Shown one piece after another: positions 26,270 to 34,255 of a DNA stretch of 64,000 bases. Both the position numbers and the translations under genes were made by a program. How positions within the stretch are numbered: position 1 is the first letter of the stretch; the number at the start of each line of letters is the position of its first letter. Origin of the DNA: AC-32 sp963754265 (GTDB lineage: Bacteria; Actinomycetota; Thermoleophilia; Gaiellales; Gaiellaceae); assembly GCA_963754265.1 (NCBI GenBank), contig CAVWFB010000002.1, positions 84,652 through 148,651 on the forward strand, read 5' to 3'. The notes beneath the pieces are model-generated. The model searched no databases and was not told the origin of the DNA. It worked only from the letters and a program-made list of their open reading frames with translations.

Positions 26270-27103
26270 ATGCGTCTCCTGGGACTCGCCGGCAGCCTCC
26301 GAGCAGGCTCCTACAACCGTGGCCTCCTGCGCGCCGCCGCCGAGCTGGCGCCCGCGGACACGGTCTTCGAGGAGCACGACCTGAGAGGCCTGCCGTTCTA
26401 CGACGGCGACCTCGAGGCTGCCGGCGATCCCGTCTCCGTCATCGAGCTCAAGGACGCGATTCGTCGCGCAGATGCGCTCGTGATCGCCACTCCGGAGTAC
26501 AACCGGGGCCTTCCCGGCGTGCTCAAGAACGCGATCGACTGGGCCTCCCGCCCGGCGCTCGCGTCTCCACTCGCAGGCAAGCCCGTGGCCATCATGGGCG
26601 CCACGACCGGCTTCGCCGGCACGGCGCGCGCCCAGCAGCAACTGCGGGACGCGCTCGAGTTTCCGGGTGCGCTCGTGCTCCAGCAGCCCGAGGTGCTCGT
26701 CTCCGAGGCGTATCTCCGCTTCAACGAGAACGGCGACCTCGTGGACGACGAGGTTCGGGAGCAGATCGCCGAGCTGCTGGTGGCGCTCACGCGCGCGCCT
26801 GCCCTGGCCCCGCGCCTAGGACGAGCTCCCGCGAAGACGGATCCGTGGATCGAGGAATCCGTAAGCGAGGTCGACGATCAGGGTGAGGACGACGATCGTC
26901 GCAGCGACGACGAAGACGACGGCCACGATCAGCGGCAGGTCGTAGAAGGTCTGGCCGTTGATCGCCTGAACCACGGCGAGGCCGAGCCCGTGCAGGCCGA
27001 ATACCGTCTCGACGTAGATCGCAGCAGTGAGCGCCGTGCCCATGTCCATCGCCAGCATCGTGGTGATCGGCAGCAGCGCGACCTTGAGGACGTGCTTGCG
27101 TAG
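26270..27103 (+). CDS. NADPH-dependent FMN reductase-like flavoprotein with unusual read-through tail
   Basis: The first 180 or so residues are a flavodoxin-fold reductase: GLAGSLRAGSYNRGLL binds FMN phosphate, PEYNRGLPGVLKNAIDW is the family signature, and GATTGFAGTARAQ follows. Such enzymes reduce quinones, chromate or azo compounds. The domain ends near base 26805 but there is no stop codon, so the frame continues to 27103 as a charged tail. That tail is the antisense of the convergent permease gene (stop at 26816). A lost stop or a small indel is likely; the tail is probably not conserved. Confidence 0.8.
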   Translation: MRLLGLAGSLRAGSYNRGLLRAAAELAPADTVFEEHDLRGLPFYDGDLEAAGDPVSVIELKDAIRRADALVIATPEYNRGLPGVLKNAIDWASRPALASPLAGKPVAIMGATTGFAGTARAQQQLRDALEFPGALVLQQPEVLVSEAYLRFNENGDLVDDEVREQIAELLVALTRAPALAPRLGRAPAKTDPWIEESVSEVDDQGEDDDRRSDDEDDGHDQRQVVEGLAVDRLNHGEAEPVQAEYRLDVDRSSERRAHVHRQHRGDRQQRDLEDVLA

Positions 27104-27853
27104 AACGCGGAGCTCCGAGGCGCCCTTGGCCCGTGCCGTCTGCACGTAGGGCTCGCTCATGGTCTCCAGCAGGCGAGCCCGGATCATCCGTACGTAGAGC
27201 GGCAGGAAGAAGAAGGCGAACGTGAACCAGGGCAGGAGCAGGTGGGTGCTCCAGTCCGAGAAGCCCCCGCACGTGGGCGGCGCCCCCCGGATGATCGGAA
27301 AGCCGTGCGAGGTCGGAACCCAGTCGGTGGCCGTGCCGCGTATCGGGCAGTAGACCCCGTGCGGGAGGATCCCGAGGTCGCCGGCGAAAACCCCGCGGAG
27401 GATCGCCCCGACCACGAACGGGTGCAGCGCGATGCCGAAGATCGAGACCAGCAGGATCATCCGGTCGATCCAGGTGTGCGCGTAGCGGGCCGAGAGGAGC
27501 GCGAGCGGGAAGGCGAGGAGGATCAAGACGAGCGCGCCTCCAATCACTAGCGAGATCGTCACCGGCGCGACCTCCTTCAACGTCTTGCTGATCGGCGTTC
27601 CGGAGAAGCTGTCGCCGAAGTCCCCGTGTCGCACGATTCCCCAGACGAAGTCCGCGTACTGCGAGATCACCGGCTTGTCGATCCCGAGCTTCTGGTCGAT
27701 GGCATCGATCTGCTGCTGGCTCGCGCCCGGCCCGGCGAAGTACTGCCCGGGGTTGGCCGGGATCTTGAAGTAGATGACGAAGGTGATCAGCGTCAGGCCG
27801 AACAGGAGCAGGACTCCCGAAAGCAGGCGGCGGAGAACGAACGCCACGGTCAC
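26816..27853 (-). CDS. oligopeptide/dipeptide-type ABC transporter permease (OppB/DppB-like)
   Basis: A 345-residue permease, beginning VTVAFVLRRLLSGVLLLFG, with the family insertion of a large extracytoplasmic loop after helix 1. The cytoplasmic EAA loop is YVQTARAKGASELRVLRKH. The GTG at 27853 overlaps the stop of the OppC-like gene (GTGA). No ATPase or binding protein gene is present in the window, so the partner subunits must be encoded elsewhere. Confidence 0.88.
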   Translation of the reverse strand: MTVAFVLRRLLSGVLLLFGLTLITFVIYFKIPANPGQYFAGPGASQQQIDAIDQKLGIDKPVISQYADFVWGIVRHGDFGDSFSGTPISKTLKEVAPVTISLVIGGALVLILLAFPLALLSARYAHTWIDRMILLVSIFGIALHPFVVGAILRGVFAGDLGILPHGVYCPIRGTATDWVPTSHGFPIIRGAPPTCGGFSDWSTHLLLPWFTFAFFFLPLYVRMIRARLLETMSEPYVQTARAKGASELRVLRKHVLKVALLPITTMLAMDMGTALTAAIYVETVFGLHGLGLAVVQAINGQTFYDLPLIVAVVFVVAATIVVLTLIVDLAYGFLDPRIRLRGSSS

Positions 27854-28965
27854 TGGATCGACCGGGGGTCGAAGGCGCGGCGCAGGCCTTCCCCGAAGGC
27901 GGCGAAGGCGAGCACGGTCGTCGCGATGGCGACGACCGGCGTGATCGTCGTCCAGGCGGATGTCGTCCACTCGATGAAGAGCGCCTGGCCGGGGCCCAGC
28001 TGGAGCAGCGTGCCCCAGTTCGTCGAGAGCATGTTCCCCCAGCTCGCGGTCGGAAGCCTGATCCCGAGGCCGAGGAAGGAGACCGACGCCTCGAGCACGA
28101 CGACGGTCGCGAGGGTGAGCGTCGAGTAGACGATGATCGGCGCCACAAGGTGGGGCAGCAGGTGCCTGCGCATGACCCACCAGGTGCTCGCCCCGACCAT
28201 GCGCGCCGCCTCGACGTACTCCTGCTCGCGCAACCGGAGCACCTCGGCGCGGATGATCCGGGCCGGGTAGAACCAAGTGATCAGGCCGATCACGACCGCG
28301 AGCGAGATCACGCCCTGATTGAAGACTCCGTGCAGGGTTATGAAGTCGAACCGGTCGCTGACCGTCGTCCCGATCGCGATCAGCAGGAGGAGCACCGGAA
28401 AGCCCATCGTGAACTCCGTCACGCGCGAGACGGCCGAGTCGGTCCAGCCGCCGAAGTAGCCCGCGGACATGCCGAGGAGAAGGCCGAGCCCGACGGCGAT
28501 CAGGGTTGCGCCGAACGCGATCTCGAGCGAGACCTGGCCGCCGTAGAGGAGCCGGAGGAATTCGTCGCGGCCGAGCGGTCCATCGCCGCCGAGGACGAAG
28601 AGCGTGTGGTCGGCCCCGCGCGGCACCGGCCCGATGTTCGTGTCGGTGATCGGCACGTGCGTCCAGGGCCCGACGGGCCTACGGGTGAGGTCGGCGCCGC
28701 GGATGAAGGAGTCGTTCGGCCCGTGACCCAGGAAGTGGGTCAGGATCGGCGCCACGACGAAGCACATCACCACGACGAAGATCACGTAGAGGCCGCCCAT
28801 GACCGCGAACGGGTCACGCCGGAGCCGACCCCAGATGTGGGCCCAGTAACCCGTGGACGAGAGCGCAGCTCGTTCCTCGGAGGGATCGCGGGCTTCGGCC
28901 GCAGGCAGCGGGGGAAGAGGCCGTCGGCCCCCACCAAGCGCTACTGAGCCACGAAGCTGCCGCAA
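27850..28965 (-). CDS. oligopeptide/dipeptide-type ABC transporter permease (OppC/DppC-like)
   Basis: A 371-residue permease. After a 40-residue cytoplasmic N-terminus comes a first helix (FAVMGGLYVIFVVVMCFVVA), a periplasmic loop with LGRDEFLRLLYGGQVSL, and the EAA loop YVEAARMVGASTWWVMRRH. VSFLGLGIRLPTASWGNML is the OppC C-terminal signature. It forms a heterodimer with the OppB-like protein and precedes it in the two-gene unit. Confidence 0.88.
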   Translation of the reverse strand: MRQLRGSVALGGGRRPLPPLPAAEARDPSEERAALSSTGYWAHIWGRLRRDPFAVMGGLYVIFVVVMCFVVAPILTHFLGHGPNDSFIRGADLTRRPVGPWTHVPITDTNIGPVPRGADHTLFVLGGDGPLGRDEFLRLLYGGQVSLEIAFGATLIAVGLGLLLGMSAGYFGGWTDSAVSRVTEFTMGFPVLLLLIAIGTTVSDRFDFITLHGVFNQGVISLAVVIGLITWFYPARIIRAEVLRLREQEYVEAARMVGASTWWVMRRHLLPHLVAPIIVYSTLTLATVVVLEASVSFLGLGIRLPTASWGNMLSTNWGTLLQLGPGQALFIEWTTSAWTTITPVVAIATTVLAFAAFGEGLRRAFDPRSIQ

Positions 28966-29030
28966 ATTGGGTCTAGATCAAGATTCGGCTATCTCCCGGG
29001 CCGCTGTCAAGGCGTAGTACGCTCGGCCCC

Positions 29031-29408
29031 GTGAGCACCGTCGGCGAGCTGATGACGAGCGAGGTTCTGACCGTCGCTCCGGAGGACACGATCGGCGAGA
29101 CCGCGCAGAAGATGGTCGAGCTGGGTGTGAGCTCGGCGGTGGTCTCCGACTACGGCCGCATGATCGGGATCGTCACCGAGCGCGACCTCACGCGCGCGGT
29201 CGCCGGCCGCGTGCACACGAGCGAAGCACGAGTCCGCGAGTGGATGACCCCCGACCCGATCACGCTGACGAGGGACGCCGCTGCGAGCGAGGCGGCAGAG
29301 ATCATGCTCGAGAACCGGTTCCGGCACATCCCGATCGTCGAGGACGACCGCACGATCGGGATCGTCAGCATCCGCGACGTGGCTCGCTGGAGCACCGAGG
29401 AGGACTAG
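29031..29408 (+). CDS. two-CBS-domain protein
   Basis: A 125-residue protein made only of a tandem CBS pair: VGELMTSEVLTVAPEDTIGE, then VREWMTPDPITLTRDAAASE, each followed by a nucleotide-facing segment (MIGIVTERDLTRAV, TIGIVSIRDVARW). Such Bateman modules bind adenosyl nucleotides as a regulatory switch. The start is GTG at 29031. Its stop overlaps the convergent dinB stop, both using CTAG. Confidence 0.88.
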   Translation: MSTVGELMTSEVLTVAPEDTIGETAQKMVELGVSSAVVSDYGRMIGIVTERDLTRAVAGRVHTSEARVREWMTPDPITLTRDAAASEAAEIMLENRFRHIPIVEDDRTIGIVSIRDVARWSTEED

Positions 29409-30451
29409 ACCAGCTCGAGCTGCCGGTGAGCTTCGAGGCCGGAGACGCCGACGCCGACCAGGCGTAGTGCGCCCGGACGGTCGGCCAGCGCGCGGTCGAG
29501 ACACGCGCAGGCGAGCTCCCAGATTCGCGTCGCGTCGTCGGTGCCGACCGGGAGCGAGATCGAGCGCGACCGGATCGAGAAGTCCGTGTAGCGGACCTTC
29601 GTTGTGACGGTCCTGCCGGTCTGGCCGCCCAGCCGTTCGGCGACGAGCTCGGACAGGCGATGCAGCTCCTCCTGCAGCCGCTCCGCGTCGGCCACGTCGC
29701 GCGGGAACGTCTCCTCGGCACTGATCGAGACGGTCTCCGAGGTCAGATCGAGCCGACGGGGATCGATCCCACGGGCCCGGTCGCGCAGGAGCGGCCCGAG
29801 CTTGCCTGGAAGCAGGCCGCGCAGCCGGTCGTCCTCCAGCGCCGCGAGCGACCCGATCGTCTCGATTCCGGCCCGGCGGAGCCGCTCTTCGGCTCGCGGG
29901 CCGACCCCGGGGAGCCGCCGTGCCGGGAACGGGGCAAGAAAGGCGGCTTCCTTTCCGGCCGGGACGACCGTGATCCCACCGGGCTTGCGCCGGTCGCTCG
30001 CGATCTTCGAGACCACCTTGCAGGTGGAGACGCCGAGCGAGCAGGAGAGGCTGGTCGCGCCACGCACCGCCGCCTGAACCGCCTCCGCCACCGCGCGGGC
30101 GCGACCGAAATCGGCGGCCACTTCCCCCACGTCCAGGTACCCCTCGTCCATGCCCGTCCGCTCGACGGTCGGCACCACCTCCCGCACCGCCGCCCAGACC
30201 GCCTTCGAATAGTCCGAGTAGAGCCGTTTGCGCGGCGTGAGGAAGACCGCCTGCGGACACCGGCGCAGCGCTTCCGCACACGACATCGCCGAGTGGATGC
30301 CGAACCTGCGCGCGACGTAGTTGGCGGTAGCCACCACCCCGCGCCCGTGCGGGTCGCCGCCGACGATCAGCGGCTTCGCGCGTAGCTCCGGTGCCTCCAG
30401 CTCCTCAACGGCGGCGAAGAACGCGTCCAGGTCCAGGTGCGCGACGATCAT
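29405..30451 (-). CDS. dinB: DNA polymerase IV (Y-family)
   Basis: A 348-residue translesion polymerase. VAHLDLDAFFAAVEELE holds the first catalytic Asp, RLYSDYSKAVW the dNTP-contact region, and GMDEGYLDV the catalytic Asp/Glu pair (more often SxDEAYLD). Thumb and little-finger domains follow (FPARRLPGVGPRAEERL; TVTTKVRYTDF). The ATG at 30451 overlaps the antiporter stop (ATGA). It would extend primers past damaged template bases. Confidence 0.92.
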   Translation of the reverse strand: MIVAHLDLDAFFAAVEELEAPELRAKPLIVGGDPHGRGVVATANYVARRFGIHSAMSCAEALRRCPQAVFLTPRKRLYSDYSKAVWAAVREVVPTVERTGMDEGYLDVGEVAADFGRARAVAEAVQAAVRGATSLSCSLGVSTCKVVSKIASDRRKPGGITVVPAGKEAAFLAPFPARRLPGVGPRAEERLRRAGIETIGSLAALEDDRLRGLLPGKLGPLLRDRARGIDPRRLDLTSETVSISAEETFPRDVADAERLQEELHRLSELVAERLGGQTGRTVTTKVRYTDFSIRSRSISLPVGTDDATRIWELACACLDRALADRPGALRLVGVGVSGLEAHRQLELV

Positions 30452-31656
30452 CCGTCGTCCCGGTAGACGGTTCGCATCGGAACCCCGAGCCGGCGGGCCA
30501 CGAACGGGATCGTGACGCCCTGGGCGATCACGGAGAACGCGACCACGACGAACACGATGCCGTAGATCCGGTCGGCCCCACCAACCCCGGCCAGCAGGGC
30601 AAAGGCGGCCAACAGGATCGGCACCGCTCCCTTGAGGCCGCTCCACATCACGAACAGACGCTCCCCCGGACGCAGCTGGGCCCGCAGAAGGAGTGGGCCG
30701 GTTGCGAGCGGCCGCGCCAGGAAGGCGAGGATCAGCGCGATCAGGATCGCGTCGCCCCAGACCGGCCCGAGGCTCACCTTGTTCACGGTCAGCCCGAGCG
30801 CGACGAAGACGACGATTTCGGCAAGGCTGGCGAGCGACGTCTGGAAGCGCTCGACGGCCTCCCGGTGCGGATAGCTCGCGTCGCCGATCAGGATTCCCGC
30901 GACGAACACGGCCACGAAGCCGGAGCCGTGCGCGACCGCCGCGACTCCGTAGATCACACCGGCGGCCGCGAGGCTCCTCAGCGGATAGAGCGCCGGGTTC
31001 GCGAGGTGAATCCTCCGGAACGACTCGAGCATGACCAGCGCCCCCGCCACGCCGATCGCGAGCCCGACCGACATCTCGACGACGAACTCCCTGACGACGA
31101 CCCAGAAGGTCGAGTTGGCGTGGGTGGCGAAGTCGAGCATCCCGACCATCAGGGCGATCCCGACCGGGTCGTTGACCCCGGACTCGCCCTCCAGGATGGT
31201 TCCGGTCCGCCCACCGACCTCCCGTTGCCCGAGCACAGAGAACATCACCGCCGGGTCGGTGGGCGCGAGAGCGGCGCCGAGGATGCCCGCTCCGGTCCAG
31301 CTGAAGTCGAAGAGGTAGCGGCCGGCCAGGGTCATCAGCGCCGCGGTCGCGAACGTGCCGACGATGCCGAGCAGCGAGATGATCCCGATCTCAGGCCGAA
31401 ACCGCTTCCAGCCGATGCGCAGCCCGCCGTCGAAGAGGATCACGACCAGCGCGAGCACCGCGATCCGCTCGACGTCCTTGATCGAGAGCTCGCGACCGAG
31501 ACGCGGAATGAAATGCACCGCCAGGGCCGCGGCGAGCAGGAAGATCGCCGGCGCCGGCACCGGGATCCGCTCGCTCAGCTTGTGCGAGAGAACCGCAAGG
31601 GCGAAGACCGCCGAGACGACGAGCACGATCAGACCGAAGTGCGTGATCTCGCCCAT
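30448..31656 (-). CDS. cation/proton antiporter (CPA family)
   Basis: A 402-residue membrane protein with about twelve hydrophobic helices. ALAPTDPAVMFSVL and ILEGESGVNDPVGIALMV are the paired unwound-helix and ion-binding motifs (with the catalytic Asp in ND) of NhaP/CPA1-type exchangers. It probably exchanges K+ or Na+ for H+. There is no C-terminal regulatory domain (RCK/TrkA_C). It overlaps dinB by 4 bp, although the functions are unrelated. Confidence 0.88.
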   Translation of the reverse strand: MGEITHFGLIVLVVSAVFALAVLSHKLSERIPVPAPAIFLLAAALAVHFIPRLGRELSIKDVERIAVLALVVILFDGGLRIGWKRFRPEIGIISLLGIVGTFATAALMTLAGRYLFDFSWTGAGILGAALAPTDPAVMFSVLGQREVGGRTGTILEGESGVNDPVGIALMVGMLDFATHANSTFWVVVREFVVEMSVGLAIGVAGALVMLESFRRIHLANPALYPLRSLAAAGVIYGVAAVAHGSGFVAVFVAGILIGDASYPHREAVERFQTSLASLAEIVVFVALGLTVNKVSLGPVWGDAILIALILAFLARPLATGPLLLRAQLRPGERLFVMWSGLKGAVPILLAAFALLAGVGGADRIYGIVFVVVAFSVIAQGVTIPFVARRLGVPMRTVYRDDG

Positions 31657-31698
31657 GGACGTCGAGCCTAGAACACGGAGTTGCTGCCGCTGCTCGGG

Positions 31699-32250
31699 CT
31701 AGACCTCGGCTGCGAGCGCCCGCTGCGCCGCCTCGGAAGCGGCTTCGGCGGCTCGGCGGGCCCGCGCGAGGCGATCGTCGTCTGCCACCGTCGCCAGGTT
31801 GATCTCGACGAGCCGGCTCGCGGCCTGCGCGGCCCCGGCAGCCAGGCAGGCGGCCGCGGCGGCGTCGGCCCGAGCCGAGCCGTCGGCGCGATCTGCCGCC
31901 TCGGCGGCGAGCAGCGAGGTGTCGGCGGCGGCCTCGCCGATCGCGAGCGGCACCTCGGCGGCTCGTGCGAGCGCGCGGGCGAGACCCGTGTCGCGCCGCT
32001 CCAGAGAGGTCAACGCCCGCTCGTAGGCCAGCGCGTCCTGCTGCGCGAGCGCGAGCAGCCGGTCCCGCAGGTCGATCGCCTGTGCCCTCGCTCCGTCGGC
32101 CTCGCTCCAGCCGTCCGAGCGGGCGGCGGTCTTGGCGACGAGCGAGGCGGCCAGCGCGGCGGAGACGCCCGCGACCCAGCCGGAGCCAGGCACCGCCTCT
32201 TCCGAGGAGATCCTCTCGGCGAGCTCGCGGGCGAGGGCAGACGCAGTCAT
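31699..32250 (-). CDS. formiminotransferase-cyclodeaminase-like (FTCD_C/FchA) protein
   Basis: A 183-residue all-helical, Ala-rich protein. The N-terminal PGSGWVAGVSAALAASLV matches the PGGGS/ALGASL core of the cyclodeaminase domain. It resembles stand-alone FchA, which converts 5-formiminotetrahydrofolate to methenyltetrahydrofolate. The catalytic Asp context (RRD/AYERAL) is only partly clear. It starts 4 bp after the M55 gene ends, in the same direction. Confidence 0.72.
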   Translation of the reverse strand: MTASALARELAERISSEEAVPGSGWVAGVSAALAASLVAKTAARSDGWSEADGARAQAIDLRDRLLALAQQDALAYERALTSLERRDTGLARALARAAEVPLAIGEAAADTSLLAAEAADRADGSARADAAAAACLAAGAAQAASRLVEINLATVADDDRLARARRAAEAASEAAQRALAAEV

Positions 32251-32254
32251 CGCC

Positions 32255-33064
32255 TCAGAAGAAGAACTGCTTCCACGCGGTCCACCAGTCGTCGGCGCGG
32301 GAGACGAGCGTGCGCGCGTCGAGGAGCTCGACCCCGCTGCGATAGCGAAGGCTCGCAGCGGGCGCCGTCCACTTGTACTCGACCTTGATCTCGCACGGCC
32401 TGCCCGGATCGTAGGGCTCGACCGCCTTCAGGTCGGAGAGCGCCTGCTTCGAGCCTGCCTCCACGAGCTCGCGCGCTCTGCCCGGTTGCAGCAGTCGCGC
32501 GCTCTTCACGCCCAGTCCCTGCTTCACCTCGACGGTGGTGAGACCGTCGCCGAGGAGCTCGGTGCCTTCTCGGCAGGCGGCGTCGTCGCCGGTGACGAGC
32601 AGCACCGGGCAGCCCCAGGTGCCGCAGAGGGCGGCGTTGATCCCGGTCTCGCCGACGAGCGTCCCGTTGAACCAGAGATTCTGGAAGTCCGGGCCCGAGA
32701 CCGTGTGGTTGAGCACGCCGCCGCCTGCGCCCGCCCTCGCGTGCATCCCGACGAACAGCGCCGCGTCCACGCCCTGCTCCAGGAACTCGGTGTACTCGGT
32801 CCATTCCTCCTGCACGACGTACTCGCAGTCCGGCTCGAGGTCCTCCGGCAGCAGCGAGTTGAAGTTGTACCCCTTGCCAGCGCCGTGGCAGTCCATCACC
32901 ACGATCTCGGTCGCGCCGCCCGCCTTCGCGCCGCGGACGGCGGCGTTGATCTCCTGCGTGTAGAGCTTGCGGCCCTCTTCATAGAGTGCCTCGCCGGCGT
33001 TCGTCTGCTCGGGCCGGACGATCCCGGCGATGCCTTCCATGTCGCTGATGACGAAGACCTTCAC
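32255..33064 (-). CDS. M55-family D-aminopeptidase (DppA-like)
   Basis: A 269-residue metallopeptidase. VFVISDMEGIAG supplies Asp8 and Glu10, MDCHGAGKGYN a His near residue 60, and VGMHARAG a further His, matching the zinc ligands of DppA. A late NGTLVGETGINAALCG carries the Glu. These enzymes release N-terminal D-amino acids from peptides such as cell-wall fragments. It is divergent from the SDR gene, with 18 bp between starts. Confidence 0.9.
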   Translation of the reverse strand: MKVFVISDMEGIAGIVRPEQTNAGEALYEEGRKLYTQEINAAVRGAKAGGATEIVVMDCHGAGKGYNFNSLLPEDLEPDCEYVVQEEWTEYTEFLEQGVDAALFVGMHARAGAGGGVLNHTVSGPDFQNLWFNGTLVGETGINAALCGTWGCPVLLVTGDDAACREGTELLGDGLTTVEVKQGLGVKSARLLQPGRARELVEAGSKQALSDLKAVEPYDPGRPCEIKVEYKWTAPAASLRYRSGVELLDARTLVSRADDWWTAWKQFFF

Positions 33065-33082
33065 GCTTGTAGCCTCTCACTC

Positions 33083-33844
33083 GTGGAGAGCGGACTCCAG
33101 GGCAAGCGCGTGCTCGTCACCGGAGCCTCGGGGGGAATCGGCTCGGCCTGCGCGCGCGCCTTCGCCGGCGAGGGCTGCGAGGTCGTCGTCCACTACCACC
33201 TCGGCCGGGAGCGAGCCGAGGCTCTGGCGCAGGAACTCGAGGGAGCTCTCACGGTCGCCGCCGACCTCACCGACGAGGCCGAGGCGGACCGGCTTTTCGA
33301 GGCCGCAGGCGAGCTCGACGTCTGCGCTGCGGTCGCCGGCGTCTGGCCAGAGGAGGACGTGCCCGTGTGGCAGCTGCCGCTCGAGCGCTGGGAGGCGACG
33401 CTGCGCGCCAACCTGACGGCCACCTTCCTCACCGCGCGGGGCTTCCTGCGCGGGGTCGAGCGCAGCGGCCACGGCAGCCTCGTGCTCGTCGGCTCGACCG
33501 CGGGGCTCTTCGGCGAGGCCGGGCACGCCGACTACGCCGCGGCCAAGTCGGCCATCGTGCAAGGCCTCTTGCTGAGCCTCAAGAACGAGGTGGTGCGCAT
33601 CGCTCCTCGCGCGCGCGTGAACACAGTGGCCCCCGGCTGGACGCAATCCCCCATGACACGAGCCTCTCTCAACGAGGAGACCCTCGGGCGGATCACGAGA
33701 ACGATGCCTTTACGGAAGGTGGCTCAGCCCGACGACGTCGCTCGAGTCGTCGTCGCGCTCGCTTCGGACGAGCTTTCGGGCCACATCACCGGCCAGGTCG
33801 TGACCGTCGCCGGTGGCATGGAAGGCCGCGTCATCCACGACTGA
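33083..33844 (+). CDS. short-chain dehydrogenase/reductase (FabG-like)
   Basis: A 253-residue SDR. VLVTGASGGIGSACARAF is the cofactor loop, LVGSTAG holds the catalytic Ser and DYAAAKSAIVQG the Tyr and Lys. RVNTVAPGWTQSPM is the PG motif. The GTG at 33083 gives the standard N-terminus just before the Rossmann strand. The substrate (3-oxoacyl or other ketone) is not determined. A strong hairpin follows its stop. Confidence 0.9.
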   Translation: MESGLQGKRVLVTGASGGIGSACARAFAGEGCEVVVHYHLGRERAEALAQELEGALTVAADLTDEAEADRLFEAAGELDVCAAVAGVWPEEDVPVWQLPLERWEATLRANLTATFLTARGFLRGVERSGHGSLVLVGSTAGLFGEAGHADYAAAKSAIVQGLLLSLKNEVVRIAPRARVNTVAPGWTQSPMTRASLNEETLGRITRTMPLRKVAQPDDVARVVVALASDELSGHITGQVVTVAGGMEGRVIHD

Positions 33845-33858
33845 TCCCTGGAAAGAGT

Positions 33859-33882
33859 GACGGCGGGCCGTAGCCCGCCGTC
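33859..33882 (+). terminator. terminator-like hairpin after the SDR gene
   Basis: GACGGCGGGC and GCCCGCCGTC form a perfect 10-bp stem with a CGTA loop, 15 bp after the SDR stop. No U-tract follows (TGAAAACT), a common form in GC-rich actinobacteria. Confidence 0.65.
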
Positions 33883-33988
33883 TGAAAACTCCGAACGCCG
33901 CAGGATGATTGCCGTCAGTCCCCGGCAGAGGAGTCTTGTCCGGGAATCGGCAACTCCAAACCGAGACTTGAGTCCCCAGACGTACTAC

Positions 33989-34015
33989 AGGCGGGCCCGC
34001 CGCCCGGGCCCGCCT
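33989..34015. repeat. perfect GC hairpin in the SDR-metF intergenic region
   Basis: AGGCGGGCCC and GGGCCCGCCT pair over 10 bp with a 7-nt loop. It stands alone between the SDR terminator and the 40-bp-period repeats, so it may be a further terminator or part of the same hairpin cluster. Confidence 0.6.
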
Positions 34016-34050
34016 GAGTCTCCCGTGAGAGAGAGCCGCAGTCACATCTC

Positions 34051-34158
34051 CGGAGGGCCCCGCCGCATCGGGCCCGCTCCGTAGCTTGGTCGGAGGGCCC
34101 CGCCGCATCGGGCCCGCTCCGTTTCGATGAGCTGCCCCCGCCGCATCGGGGCGCTCTG
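34051..34158. repeat. three tandem hairpin units with 40-bp period
   Basis: Two identical 32-bp units at 34051-34082 and 34091-34122, each with GGGCCC-type arms around a CCGCCGCATC core. A third, degenerate unit near 34131-34158 keeps CCCCGCCGCATCGGG. All three fold on themselves. They fill most of the 411-bp gap upstream of the metF-type gene. No known riboswitch consensus is recognised, and there are no spacers of CRISPR type. Confidence 0.75.
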
Positions 34159-34215
34159 TCGTTGCAGGTGGAGTATCGATGAAAGGCGGTCACTTGATCT
34201 ATCCCTCGTTCTCGG

Positions 34216-34246
34216 TTGACGACCTTGCTTCACTCGCAAGTAGAGT
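34216..34246 (+). promoter_or_regulatory. promoter of the homocysteine methyltransferase/MTHFR gene
   Basis: TTGACG at 34216-34221 and TAGAGT at 34241-34246 (19-bp spacing; 17 bp if AGTAGA is taken as the -10). The ATG is only 9 nt past the -10 and no Shine-Dalgarno lies before it, so the mRNA is probably leaderless. Confidence 0.5.
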
Positions 34247-34255
34247 CGAACCCGC

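Noticed and set aside
34051..34158. CRISPR array
   Set aside because: Only two exact units with 8-bp gaps and a third degenerate one; the units are self-complementary hairpins with no unique spacers and no cas genes nearby.
33845..34255. SAM or cobalamin riboswitch upstream of the metF-type gene
   Set aside because: I could not find the conserved cores of either class, and the promoter seems to lie downstream of the hairpins.
34230..34255. tRNA fragment (reverse complement GCGGGTTCGACT)
   Set aside because: Short partial resemblance to a T arm only; better explained as promoter sequence.
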